64,000 nt of DNA from Rhipidocladum racemiflorum (taxonomy: Eukaryota; Streptophyta; Magnoliopsida; Poales; Poaceae). The notes below the pieces were generated by a model, which made no database searches, was not told the DNA's origin, and saw only the letters and a list, made by a program, of their open reading frames with translations. Position numbers and translations under genes: made by a program. This document shows positions 9,864-21,476 of the stretch, in pieces (within the stretch, counting starts at the first letter, position 1; every line of letters begins with the position of its first letter). Location of the stretch: positions 63,617,915 through 63,681,914 of the forward strand of contig CM070575.1 in the NCBI GenBank assembly GCA_036346355.1, given 5' to 3'.

Positions 9864-12800
9864 GTGTATCACATCCCTACGTATGCCCATATTTATTATA
9901 AGTGCTTATATATTTTTCAAAATCAACCTTTTAGCCAAAACTCAAAACTTGCTAATCTATTAGTAATCTTTTGAAAAACTAGTTGAGAAATGTATACAAA
10001 TGTTTTCAAAATGTTTTTCAAAGGTTTTTGCTTCACAAAATCTATTGTGAAAAGAAAATGAGATTTATACCAAAAACCTAGGTAGAAGTATCTTGTTTTG
10101 GATTTAAATGTATAATTTTCATAGAGTTAATAGTAAAAAGATTTTGAAAATAATTTCAATACAAAAATCCTAGAGTTGGTCATTATTAACATTTTTCATG
10201 TTTAAAAGATTTTCAAAAGACCAACCAAACAAAAGTTAATTGATTTTGAAACTCGCCGAAAAACTTAGTTTGACCGATATAGATCAAAATATTGCACTTA
10301 GTAAGTTTCACCATGTGGACTAGATCTTGTGTCATATCTTAGTTCAAAATGGTATTCGAAACTCATACACAAAAGTTCAATCTCTAAATCTTATCTCATT
10401 CTCTTAAATTGGATTTGATCTTTTGTGTCATTGAGTATTTGACTTACTGGATTTTCATTTGGTTCTTCAAAAGAACCCTCTTTGGACAAAAGGCAAAAAT
10501 GATGTCTAAAAGACCCAAATTTGCAAAAAGCTTTGTAAAAAGTGTTCCAATATGTATTCCAAATGTTTTGCAACCTTCCAAAATAAAAAATTCCTTTTAT
10601 GGAAATTAATTTGGCCAAAACAATTATGTTTAACTCAAAAAACGCCTATTATTGAATTTTGGCATTCAAATTAGATTTCTTTGTTTTATAAATTATCATG
10701 GCTTCAAAAATGCATTTCAAATCCTTCAAGCCATGAGGGTTCAATTGTTGGTGAAATCCAAGTTGAAGTTGCACATTGAGGCTTTTATGAAATTTGTTCT
10801 CATCTTTGTACCTCAAAGCGCATTTTGCCAAAATGAGCTATAAGAAAATACTTTGCAAATAAAAGTTATCCTAAAAACGTTTGAAATAGTCCAAAGTTAG
10901 TTCCCTGATGATTTCAATTCATTTGGACTTCATTTGCAAAAATTCTTAACAAATTTGCAAAAGGTGGACTGAACTTTGAATTTCAATCGGCTAAAAAACT
11001 CAACTCATCGGAACATCCGATTTTAAATCGGAAGATCCGATATTCTAGAATTTAGTACACATCGGAGTATCCGATCCATATATCGGAATATCCGATCTGT
11101 ATACGGCCTGATTGTAAGTTTTCTTTCGAATTTGGCTTTGGGATATCTTTCCATTGATACTTCCTTTTTCAAGAATTCCTTTTGAGGAAGATTCTTGTAT
11201 TCCAAAAGTATCTTTGTGCAAAAATTCAAAAGTTTTGCATTTTATATGAAAGTGTTTTCAAATGGTATCAGTCTTGAGTATTCAATTGATTTCAAAAGTG
11301 GTATTCACTTGATCTTATGGCTAGACAAAACTTGTGCAATTCAAATGCAAAATGGCTCCATGATTCATTTCTTGAATATCTTGGGGAGTCATTTATGTCA
11401 AGTTTTGGACACTTAAATGCTTCCAAGTGATATCCTCAATTGTTTAACTCTAAGTTTTCAAGTTGTTCTCTGGTACCTTTGGTTTTGCTTTGATCTCTTG
11501 TTTTTGATAAAATCTTGGCGATTTCAAAAATCAAATTCAAACTAAGGGGATTTGATCTTTACAAAGGTTTATTTTCACCCCTCATGATTTTATTTGTAAA
11601 GCTCTTTTGTCTTCTCTAAATCTGTGTGGTTTAGGATTTCAAAAAGCAAAACCTTGCAACTTTTATTTTTCATGCTCTAGTTTTGTGTTTGCAATTGCTT
11701 TGATACCCTTAAATGCTTAATTGCTCTGATACTCATCGATTCAATCGATTATTTTTCAATTGGTATCAATATCTATGTGATTTGATCCAACAAGTAGTAT
11801 CAAGAGAGCGTTATTAATTTATTGTGGTTACTAGTGGTATCTTTGGATACCTGTCTTCTCAACTTGTGATGTCATTGAAGTTATTGTTCATTCCTACAAA
11901 TGATGTTATTTGAATTCTTTCAAAGTGGTATCAATGAATTTTAAATCGTCCTACAAGTGGTATTTTGATTGCCTCTTGTAGCCTCTACCTTGATACCTAA
12001 AATTCTTTTGAGTTGGATTCTCCATAAGCTTAAATGCATTGTAAATTCAATCGCTTAAGAACTCTCTGTGTGAGGTTCTTTATGAATTGAAATACATAAA
12101 AAGGAGAAATTCCATTTGAGCATTATTCTTTATGAATAATTCTTTATGCTCGTTCTTGAATGAAGAGTTCCAAGCAAAACCCTTGAGATAGATTTTAAGT
12201 GGTATCTCATTTCTCAAGTGGTATTTGTGTTGGGTTTCTCGCTTAAACCCTATTAGGCAAAATTATAGATTTTACAAGAGAATCATGGTGTTTATCGTAA
12301 AGCCTAATAAAATGAAGTGATTTATTTGAATTAGTTTCAAATAACCCTTGTGATACCTACCTTTGCACTTTGAACTTAAATTCTTTCAATTGGTTTCAAT
12401 TGGTATCCAAACTCAAAATATAGCCTCCCTTCAAGTGTTTATTCCTTTTTGCCATATCTCAAACTTTGCCAAACTTGCTCGCTTTGCCTTGCATTTGGTA
12501 TCAAGCTGTCTTCTTTTGGCATCTTGTCTTTTAATTGATATCAAATCTAAAAGTTTGTAAAACTTATCTGATTTATTTGAATCAATCCTCCAATTCCCTT
12601 GCTTTGCTTGTGTGCTATTTGGATTTGCAATTTGTATTTTACATTTAATTGGTATAAAGCCACAAAATTGCCACAAGTGGTGTTATTGAAACCCTCCTTC
12701 ATGCTTAATTTATTCAATACCAAAAGGGGGAGATTGTAAGTTCAAGCTTATGAAGTTCAAGTCTCTCTTCCTCACATTATTTTAAGTTGGATGTTCATTT

Positions 12801-13001
12801 GCTTTTGGTGCTTATTGACAAAAGGGGGGAGAATTATGTGAGCTTTCCTCAATTGCCTTGCACATGTGTTTATCTCATGCATCTTCATATGCATCATGTG
12901 CATAACATGCCATGGTATGGATATAAAATGCTTAATATTTGTTCCATATTGATATATATCCATTAGTGCAATTGTGGAAAAAGGTTTTGTCATCAATCAC
13001 C
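9864..13001 (+). other. Non-coding 3' internal region of the Sirevirus-like element
   Basis: No protein domain is visible over 3.1 kb. The stretch is AT-rich and contains a cluster of four palindrome modules (11007-11100, e.g. ATCGGAATATCCGAT) like those in the LTR. It also has many copies of TGGTAT(C) between about 11260 and 12680, and purine runs with GGGGGAGA near 12725-12735 and 12822-12832. In Sireviruses this segment holds an optional envelope-like frame; none is recognisable here. Confidence 0.6.
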
Positions 13002-13015
13002 AAAAAGGGGGAGAT
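13002..13015 (+). other. Polypurine tract of the Sirevirus-like element
   Basis: AAAAAGGGGGAGAT lies immediately before the 3' LTR start TGTAAG. Two further copies of the motif lie 180-290 bp upstream, as reported for the multiplied polypurine tracts of Sireviruses. Confidence 0.88.
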
Positions 13016-15903
13016 TGTAAGTACAACCTCCATTAGGTTGATCCATTAAGTTGGTTTTGGTGATTAATGACAAATCCTAATATGAGACTAATGTTTAGGT
13101 AATTAGTATTTTCATCTCATCAAGGATGATTGATGATCATTGACAAAACTAATTGTTAATGAGACTAACATATTTATTGAGCTTATGTTTAGTAGCCTCA
13201 CATTTGGATAGAAAATGGAAAACCCAATGTATGCATTGTATCAATGTTCATTATTTTATTGCATACTTAGGATTTAAGTTGAAGTATGAATTTCTCCACT
13301 GCTTTAACCAAAAACTGTGTATCATGTTTCCCAATCCATATATTACATGGATGCACACATTTAGGGGGAGTTCACACTCTAACTTAATGTTTCATTGCAT
13401 TGATCTATTCCTCATTACAACATATAAAGGATCAAGACATTGAAACTAGATCTTTGAGTATACATTTAACATGCATAGTTGTAGTATACTCATGGTGTCA
13501 TAGGATATGCTCCAAAGAAATAAAATTGAATATGTGCATTTTGGTTCAAAGTCAACTATATGTATGCACACATACTTGTGGAGTTTATCTTATAGTTGAT
13601 GGCTTAGAGTAACGGTCATTTCCATACATTCCACATATTATGGATCATTACTTTCCATCAACATGAGTATATGAAAACCTGTGTAGTTATGGTATACTCA
13701 TATCAATTTAAATGAAGATTTAAATTGAGGTTGTTTATCTCTTAATAATCAAAGAACATTGCATCATGAGTTGATGGTGTTCTTGTGATCGATTAAGGAT
13801 AATCGATAGTTCTTGAGTATAACGAAGCATTGGTTGCATCAATATACTTAAGACACAAATACAATTATTCATTTAAATTGATTTAGATTGTGCTCAATCA
13901 TTATGAAGGCATTCATTATGTGTTAATTGAGTGCAAGGATGATTGAGACAACCATGCATCTTGGACTAACTATTTTCATAAGTGATGATTGAGCCAGGTT
14001 AGGTCCAATGATGGTTAAGATAAAGAAACGGGACAAGGACGACATCATGAGGTGATGAACGTCAAGAGGAGATCCCGTTGAGAAGGAAAGAAAAGAATGT
14101 TCATCAAGAGGAGATGAACAAGATGTTGTGAGAGCCGGGTGATGATCCGGTAAAAGAGAAGTAGAGCTGTGTGACGATCTTGAAGAGAAGATGATCGTAA
14201 ATCATGAGGACTTCAAGAAAGAGCGATGTGACAATCCCGGGGAAATGAGGTATGATTGAAGATCATAAAGGCCCCAAAGGGGATTGATCGCGTGCGGCAT
14301 CAAAGGTAACTAGATAGAGTGTCTTGTTATAGGCGTGCCGTACTATTAAGAGGGATGCAATGTGGATGATTTAGAAGTGTCTCTGTGCTCAAGTGTTATC
14401 TATCCTTAAATAGATGAGAGACACAATACACATCACGTACACCGGGGTTGTTTGTCTTTTTGTCTGGATCGGATGTTCCGATTGGGGATCGGATGTTCCG
14501 ATCCATCGGTAAATCCGGTGGTGTGTTGGTGAGAGTCTAGAACCTCTCTGTGAGGATCGGATGTTCCGATAAGTGTTAAACTCAAAAAGGGTGCTCTCTG
14601 GTCAAATCGGATGTTCCGATCGTGAAAATCGGAAGTTCCGATCAGTGTTTTTAGTTTGCAAGTGTGCTGATTTTTTTGCCTGATCGGAAGTTCCGATGCA
14701 AGTTCCGATGTAAGTTCCGATGTTGGATCGGAAGTTCCGATGTAGACTTAGAAACTTTTTGAAAGGTTTCTGTAAGGTGCCTCTCTGCCCAGATCGGAAG
14801 TTCCGATGCAAGTTCCGATGTATCGGAAGTTCCGATGTTAGTTCCGATGTGTTTATTGGATTGAGTTTGTTCTGGAGTTTTTGCCTGGTCGGAAGTTCCG
14901 ATGTTGGGATCGGAAGTTCCGATGTGTGTAAAACGGCTAGTTTTCTTGCTCCAATGGCTAGTCTTTGGGTGTGGGGTATAAATACCCCCCTTGGCCGGTT
15001 GGGAGAGTGAGTTGAGGATATTGTTGAAGGGCTAAACAAGAGGTTGAGCTAGTGGAGTAGAGAGAATACCTTGTGATGCATTTATTGCTCCTTGGTCATC
15101 TCATGAGCTAGAGAGAGCTCTAAAACATGTGTTGTGATTAGGAGTGGATTGAGTGTTCATCTTGTCTCCCTCCCTTTCGATCTTTGTGATCCCTCTTTGA
15201 GTGAGGTGTGGGAAGTGAGAGTTAGTGCTAAGAGTGTTAGATTGAGATACATCTTGAGCACTAGAGGTCATTTCCAAGATCATCCATTTGTTGGATTTGT
15301 TACTCTTGGAGTTTGAAGACTCCTAGACGGCTAGGCGTCGCTCACGAGCAACCAACGAGTGTGGTGTGCCGTGAGAAGTTTGTGAAGGTCCGATTTCGCC
15401 TCCGAAAGGGAAGAAATCAAGAAGTGAAGCCACATCTCAAGTGCGACCGAGATTGGCGAGGAATAGGGTTGGAAAAGACCCGGCTCAAGTGTGACCGAGC
15501 CTCCTCAACGAAGACGTAGGAACCTCCTTGGAGGAAGTCCGAACTTCGGTAAACAAATCATCGTGTCAATTCTTTACATGTGCTTATTGCTTTACTTTGC
15601 TATCTTGTATTGAATTGATCTATCTAGGGTTGATTACTTCGCAAGCTAGCTTTACCTCAAATTGTTGATACTTGCTTGTGCTAGCTTTGAGTAGAATTAA
15701 TTTGTGTTTAGGCGTAATTCGTTTTGCAATTCTCTAGACTCTGTTCTAATCGGATATTCCGAACTCGTATCAGACATTTCGATTAGACACCGGAACCTCC
15801 GACTCCATATCGGAAGTTCCGATCTCTTTTCCGCTGCTTTGTTTTAGAAAATTGTAAATCGCCTATTCACCCCCCCTCTAGGCGTCCATCCTCGATCCTT
15901 TCA
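13016..15903 (+). repeat. 3' LTR of the Sirevirus-like element
   Basis: 2888 bp, TGTAAG...CTTTCA. It contains the same palindrome array (about 14465-14930) and a TATA box at 14977-14984. Differences from the 5' LTR are concentrated between about 14165 and 14590; the rest is almost identical. Confidence 0.95.
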
Positions 15904-17711
15904 TCTTGCAGGTTACTATGATGGCTGGGGATGCTGATGAGAACCAGGTGAGCCGGCACCTAGAGGCTTACCTTTTGTGGTTGTTCGGGTGGGTGATGTT
16001 CACCAGCACCCATGGAGACAGCATCGATGCTAGGCTTGTCCCGATCGCACGGGCCATTGCCGACGCTGCCCCCGACGAGGTACCTCAGTATAGCTAGGGG
16101 TCAACTGTACTGTGTGCCACCTACCGGGGTTTGTGCGACGCTTGCCTCCGGACGCGCCTCGGTTCGATCTTGACCGGGTGCCCACTCCTGCTCATGCTCT
16201 GGTCATTCGAGCGCTTCCAGATCGGACGACCATGGGTTGACGACCGAGTGTATGGCCCAGAGTTCTATGGCGACACGCTGGTGGACCGCCCTACGATGGG
16301 CTCCCTTTGGTGCCGCAGACGGGTACGTAAATATTTTTTGTACAATGAAATCTCGCATTCCTGCTTTTTTGTACTAACTTTATGCCGGTACCTTCTGTAG
16401 CCACAGTGGGCTGGTCTGCAGGTACGGAGTGTGTACGCATACTTCACGGAGGCGTTCGACCTATTGCGGACCGAGCGTGTCCGGTGGGAGCCTTACACCT
16501 TAGAGGAGGTCAAGCAGCGCGCACCCTACGCCTTGTCCATCCTTTGTGCATGAGATCTTCCGTATTCGATCACACGACGGAAGCTCGTGTTCGACGTGTA
16601 CGTTGAGGATTACTCGCCTCACCGGGTAATGAGGCAGTTCGGAGCCAGGCAGGAGGTCCCTGTTCCGCGCGGTGTGTCGGTCCCCACAGAGGCACACATG
16701 TACGTAACTTTCCTTCTCCTTACAATTTGAATGTAACTGACCACACTTGCTAACGGGTCGATAACTTTCACAGGCATTCGAGGCGAGGTTCGCAGGGCCG
16801 TCGGACTAACTGGGCCGTGAAGATGGCCCCTTGGGTGGAGCAATGGACTGATGCATTACAGGACATGGTTGCAGCCCCGGAAGTGTACGACGTACAGGGA
16901 TACCAGGAGTACCTGCAATGGTACACCCCACTTACGCGAGTACGCCTTTTGCCCGCTGCTGAGCCGGAGGATATCCTACTGGCTAGTGCTGAGGACACAT
17001 ATCCCAGTCACGTTGCATCGACGATGCACTTCGTGGTACGTCCAGTACATAGTGCACTCAAATTTTAAATTATATGTAAGCACACATATATCTTATGACA
17101 TGTTACGACTTTCAGGGCGACATGGGGACAGAACTTGGCCAGGATGCGAGGTCCATGAGAAGCCGTTTGTGCAGGGGTTTCGAGATCTCCCGGGAGGAGT
17201 TCACAGCGTTCGTCGATCGAGTCATCATGAAGACGACGAGGATTGTGCGTGTTGTTTCGTGCCGGCATAGTTTCGACGCCGGTGGTGCGGCCTCGCAGGG
17301 GGTCGGGAGTAGTACACGACCACCGCCGCCAACACCACCGTCGGCCGACCCCACTGTCCGGCCGTTCAGACCTCCCACCTGTCCGTTCCCTCCGGTGCCG
17401 CCATCGGAGCAGCCAGGGAGCTCATCGTGGCAGCAGCCCTCGTACTTAGTGCCACGTAACTTACTAACTTGCTCAGTTAAATATGCATTGCATTTTGTGG
17501 TAACTAATAGTTGTGTATGACAGGGTACCCGTTCCAATACCTCGTCGGCGTGCCAGGGATGCCTCCTGCTGTCATGGTTCAGACCCCAGGTGCGTTCAAT
17601 ATGCTTCATAAACTGAGATTGCAAGAAATTACACTTCGAGACATATGCTTTATCCCAACATGTTGTACAATACTTTCAGGTTACTGTCAGGAGGCCCCCG
17701 CTGCGACGTAG

Positions 17712-18463
17712 ACACGAGAGGACGACTTCGACACGGACTATGCAGGTCCGACGCATCCAGATCTCCAGTTTGGGTCATAGCGGAGTGCACCCACGCCTAC
17801 ACACCCGAGTTCGTCATGCCGTACTCCTGCAGCAGACGTGCCCCTAGGACCCCGGATAAGCCACGCCCCAGACCGGTTCACCCCTTCAGGGCCGAGACGT
17901 CGACCTGCTGCTGCACGTCGACCAGCGAGGCGGACCAGGCCTCGTGCACACGGGGAGGGAGGTGAGCGGGGAGATGGAGGGGACCAGGGAGAGGGAGGTG
18001 ACATGGAGGGCGTCGATTGATCGTGCCATTTCTTCATTGTAATGTTATATTTTTGCATTTCGTACGACTCGCTACATTATATTGCTGCTGCACTATATTA
18101 AGTATGTTTTCTCATTAGACGCCGACCTATTTCGTCTAACTCGCTAAAGTTTCACGGAGCATCCATACCATGGTAAATTTGGACAGTAGTGCTTATTACA
18201 AAAAAACAACAATGACAAAGAGCTGAAAATTAATTGACAACATAGAGGGTGATAGCTGGTGTAGCTTTTCGCAGGGGTGACAGTTCGTGCAGCTTTGATG
18301 ATGGTTGACACATCGTGTAGCTTTTCACGTTGGATTCCCGCCCCGACCCCCCCTGAAAATGACGATTTGGATCGATTTCCATCCCTATCCACACACCACC
18401 CCTTTAAGGCTATAAATTGATAAACCACAGTCAGACATACACAGCTCTCACCAACACTTCACC
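17712..18463 (+). other. GC-rich tail of the MULE unit and spacer with a TATA box
   Basis: To about 18020 the sequence is GC rich with Gly/Asp/Glu-codon repeats and may be the original C-terminus of the PMD protein. From 18021 it is ordinary spacer. TATAAATT at 18411-18418 lies 46 bp before the ATG of the Myb/SANT-like gene and is a plausible TATA box. Confidence 0.45.
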
Positions 18464-19331
18464 ATGGCTAGATCATCTAGCAGAGCATTCTCGTGGACAC
18501 CTGATATGAGTGCCGTAGCCCTTCGTTACACGTTGAAGGTTACGCGTGCAGGAAAGGATGATCCGTTCAAGGATGAGAACCTACATCAGGTGGTGTTGAA
18601 ATTGCAGGAGTGGTGTTCGACATCATCGGAGCATAGCGTAACAACCTCTTGCCTAAACCTCGTGACCTCCGACAAGGTCAAGGCGCATTTGCAATGGTGG
18701 CGTCAACGGTATTTCAGGGTGTGCGAACTAGCCGACCACCCTTCTACTTTAGGTTTCTCTACAAGATGCTTTAAGGTACTTATGTCGCCTGATCTGTGCA
18801 CAAAGATATTCAGGTTAGTTATTTCCTATCTATTTACCTACTAATATTTTTAGCGCTATCCATAAATTCACTAATTCGTATGCTCGTCTTGTGTGTTAGT
18901 CATTCCCAGATGACAGGGAGTTGCTGAACAAAGAAATCCCACATTTCAGATCGCTGTACATGCTATTTGGCGGGGGTGTGATGCCTAGTTCGTGCAGAAG
19001 AGGAGGGTCTAACTGGATGGGCAGAGGTCCACGCAGAAGACGAGGTGGAGGGCTTGCTCGTAACTTTAGAAATGACGATGCCGAGGATGACGATGATTTT
19101 GTGTCACCACCACCTCGACGTTCAAACAACAATGCGAGAGGCCGTTCAACCAGAGGGTTACCTCCTATGCATACAAATAACGATGACGATGGTGACGATG
19201 ATTTCATGTCACCACCACCTCGACGTTCAAGCAACAATGATGCAAGAGGACGTTCAACCAGAGGACTACATCCTATGCATACAAATGACGATGACGACAA
19301 TGATTTCGTGTCACCACCACCTCGACGTTGA
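18464..19331 (+). pseudogene. Myb/SANT-like domain protein, transposon-associated
   Basis: Exon 1 (18464-18813) encodes FSWTPDMSAVALRYTLKVTRAGKDDPFKDENLHQ split over a Myb_DNA-bind_3-type helix-turn-helix, ending HLQWWRQRYFRVCEL. Exon 2 (18900-19331) continues with FPDDRELLNKEIPHFRSLYMLFG, then a Gly/Arg-rich patch and three imperfect 34-residue repeats of an Asp run, SPPPRR and GRSTRGL. Such proteins occur in L10-interacting-MYB-like genes and as second proteins of plant DNA transposons. The apparent donor leaves phase 2 while the exon 2 frame needs phase 0, so a one-base lesion or an unrecognised splice is likely. The position right after the PMD unit suggests it belonged to the same or a nested transposon. 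DNA binding is inferred from the fold only. Confidence 0.6.
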
Positions 19332-20425
19332 AGCACTATCACAACAGGCCGTTGAACCAAACAAACTTTAGTACGTACGAGAGTTCTTGTAGGGTTTGTT
19401 GTACCCATCAAATAACGGAAGTCATCAGTACGTACGAGAGTTCTTGTAGTTGTAACTGTTATTTTCCTTGTTCGTGGTACTCCTTTCCGTCTAGTTGTAA
19501 CTCCTACTTTCCTTGTTCATGATACTCCTTTCATTTTTAAGCCATAATCAAGAGTGTGGCCTACCTTGTTTTCAGCACTAACATCTTATTTGACAATCGC
19601 CCTCTCTCATATATCCCTCTCCCACCCTAGTTTTGCAATAAAGAAAGTTGTTGAGGACTATTATACTCACGGTTATCAAATAGCACTAACATTCTTGCAA
19701 TAAAGAAAAGGCTTAAGCGTTATATTTTGTTAAGGACTACAATACTTAGGGTTATTGCGCTATTACAATTTACATGCAAATCAATGTGTAAATCAAATAT
19801 TCTTCCCTAGTATGATAGTCCATATATCAAATAGCAAATCTTATCCATTCTTACAAAAAATTACCTTCAAACACGATATCTTACGGGCTCCCGAAAAGGG
19901 TTAATCGTTATCGTTTGTTTTCAACTATAATACTCAGGGTTATTGCGCTAGTGCATTTTAGTTGCAAAGCAAGCTGAAAATAAATTATTTTTTCAGACTA
20001 TGGTGGTCCATATATTAAATAGCAAATCTGTCCCATTTTTCCGGGAAAATATATTCAAATATGATATTTTACATACTACCAAAAAGCCTTAAGCGTTTCA
20101 TAAGATAGAGGCTTCTTATAGCCATTTGGTTTATTCAACTCATGTTATTTGTATAATTTTTTTTGCAAAAATGGTACATCTAAGACCCTACAAACAAGTG
20201 ATATTTATTTTATGATTTTTAGAGCCATGGTTTATATTGTTTCTTGAAAATTCATAAAAGGGTCCTTATGTAAACTGAATTTATACAATTTAATTTTGCA
20301 TGCAACATAATACTTTTTGTGAGATATTACTCAATACAAATTTAGAAATTTATTTCGTTGAAATTTGAGTTTTTTACCAAATATATACAATAATACGTTA
20401 ACTTCTAAAAAGAAAATAAATAATA
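19332..20425. repeat. AT-rich spacer with degenerate ~195-bp direct repeats
   Basis: No gene is visible. Two units, about 19700-19895 and 19896-20090, share GGGTTATTGCGCTA, TCCATATATYAAATAGCAAATC and a closing AAAAGSSTTAAKCGTT block; a partial unit lies at 19620-19690. The region may be a subterminal or terminal repeat of the preceding transposon, but no inverted partner was found in the window. Confidence 0.6.
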
Positions 20426-20760
20426 AAATTAAAAAGATGTTTGACAGCTTGATTCCCTCTCTCTCCCCTGCCCGCCCTGCCCACCTCGGATCCCGCGCGC
20501 TCTCTCTCTCTCCATCGCCGCTGGTCACGCTGGTGCTCAAAGACTTCCACGCCACCCGGCCCGCCACCGCCCGCCCCTGCCACGCCACCCGGCCCCGCCA
20601 CGCTGGCCCGACCCCGCCGCGCTAGCCACCCGTGCCAGCCCCGCGCAGACACGTCCTCAGTCGCACCACCCTGGCGCGACTAACTTCCAATCGCTCTGAC
20701 CTGGCGCGACTAACCTCCAATCGCTCTGACCTGGCGCGACGGTAGTCATTTCTGCAAAAA
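20426..20760. repeat. GC-rich low-complexity stretch with a 31-bp tandem repeat
   Basis: The stretch 20450-20660 is a C-rich low-complexity run. From about 20670 to 20745 the unit CTGGCGCGACTAACYTCCAA plus TCGCTCTGAC is repeated about 2.5 times. Open frames here are composition artefacts; no gene is supported. Confidence 0.6.
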
Positions 20761-20989
20761 AAAGAAGTAGGTATATTTTTATAATATACGTATAAAATAT
20801 GATTATTTATAAAAAAAAATTCAACCTTGCATGGGATACCTCATCCTCCTCCTCCGATTGATACCACTTAACTGCCAACTGCCAACAAGAACAAGAAGGT
20901 TGGAGCTTTGCTTTGCTTTCTCCGATCCTGTCTAGGCTGCTCCAACCGTCGGGCACGGAATTCCCAACCGTCTCTCCTGATATTTAATA

Positions 20990-21230
20990 CTCCCTCCGTT
21001 TCTTTTTATAAGGCGTATTTGGTTTCGTTAGGACAAAGTTTTGACCAACAATTACTCTATTAGCATATAGTTTTTATGACATAAAATTGATATTAGCAGA
21101 TTTGTATTCAAAAGTACTTATATATAATTATGATTTTGTATTGTATAAATGATATATTAATAAAGTAATCGTTGGTCAAAGTCTTGTCCTAACGAAACTA
21201 AATACGCCTTATAAAAAGAAACGGAGGGAG
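20990..21230. mobile_element. Stowaway MITE
   Basis: Inverted termini CTCCCTCCGTTTCTTTTTAT of more than 25 bp bound a 241-bp AT-rich element flanked by TA duplications (20988-20989, 21231-21232). This is the classic Tc1/Mariner-related Stowaway signature of grasses. Confidence 0.95.
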
Positions 21231-21476
21231 TAGTTTCTGTTCTATTGGTCCACTACGTCTCAGCGTATGAACAGTTTTTATTTAAAATAAAAGTGATTTG
21301 TTGGTTGAACGGTACACTTTTAGACGGTTTGTCCCACGATCAGAATCAACTCTCTATATAAAATCAGGATCCCACTCCCACCCGCTTCTCGTCGATTCTA
21401 TTCGTGCCGCTGGCCCTGCGAGCCCGAGCCGCCCACCGCCCTTCGGCTGTTGGCCCACTGCCACTCGCCGCCACAT

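Larger units (their letters stand above)
3771..15908 (+). mobile_element. Complete-ended LTR retrotransposon (Sirevirus-like Ty1/copia, non-autonomous, chimeric)
   Basis: Two nearly identical LTRs (3776-6657 and 13016-15903) start TGTAAG and end CTTTCA, and are flanked by the perfect 5-bp duplication TCTTG at 3771-3775 and 15904-15908. A tRNA-Met-type primer site follows the left LTR and a polypurine tract precedes the right one, so the orientation is +. The internal region has a Sirevirus-like gag N-terminus but no protease, integrase or full reverse transcriptase, and instead carries a BARE-like pol end with an LTR remnant. The element therefore could not move without help. LTRs look about 99% identical by eye, so the insertion is recent. 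The insertion site lies within the third intron of the PMD gene, 3 bp before the acceptor AG-containing CAG. Confidence 0.95.
3042..17711 (+). pseudogene. Plant mobile domain (PMD, aminotransferase-like) protein of a MULE, interrupted by an LTR retrotransposon
   Basis: Exons placed by splice sites and phase: 3042-3214, 3293-3701, 15912-16322, 16401-16699, 16774-17035, 17116-17455, 17524-17589, 17680-17711, together 663 residues if read through. PMD hallmarks: HLPCGEMAPTLQDVSMLIGLPI, LEAYLLWLFGWVMF, GPEFYGDTL, SPHRVMRQFG and YLQWYTPLTR. The domain occurs in MAIN/MAIL1-type nuclear proteins that silence transposons and in transposons themselves. Two in-frame stops are present: TAG at 16095-16097 (family members have Trp after PQYS) and TGA at 16551-16553. 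The C-terminal third is Pro/Ser rich and its true end is uncertain; open GC-rich sequence continues to about 18020. Introns are 70-90 bp, except the third region, which holds a 12.1 kb retrotransposon. Without it that intron would be 77 bp. The close spacing to the transposase points to one MULE transcription unit, now dead. Confidence 0.88.

Noticed and set aside
20331..20652. Overlapping open frames on both strands
   Set aside because: Composition effect of a C-rich low-complexity run; no conserved motif, splice continuation or start context.
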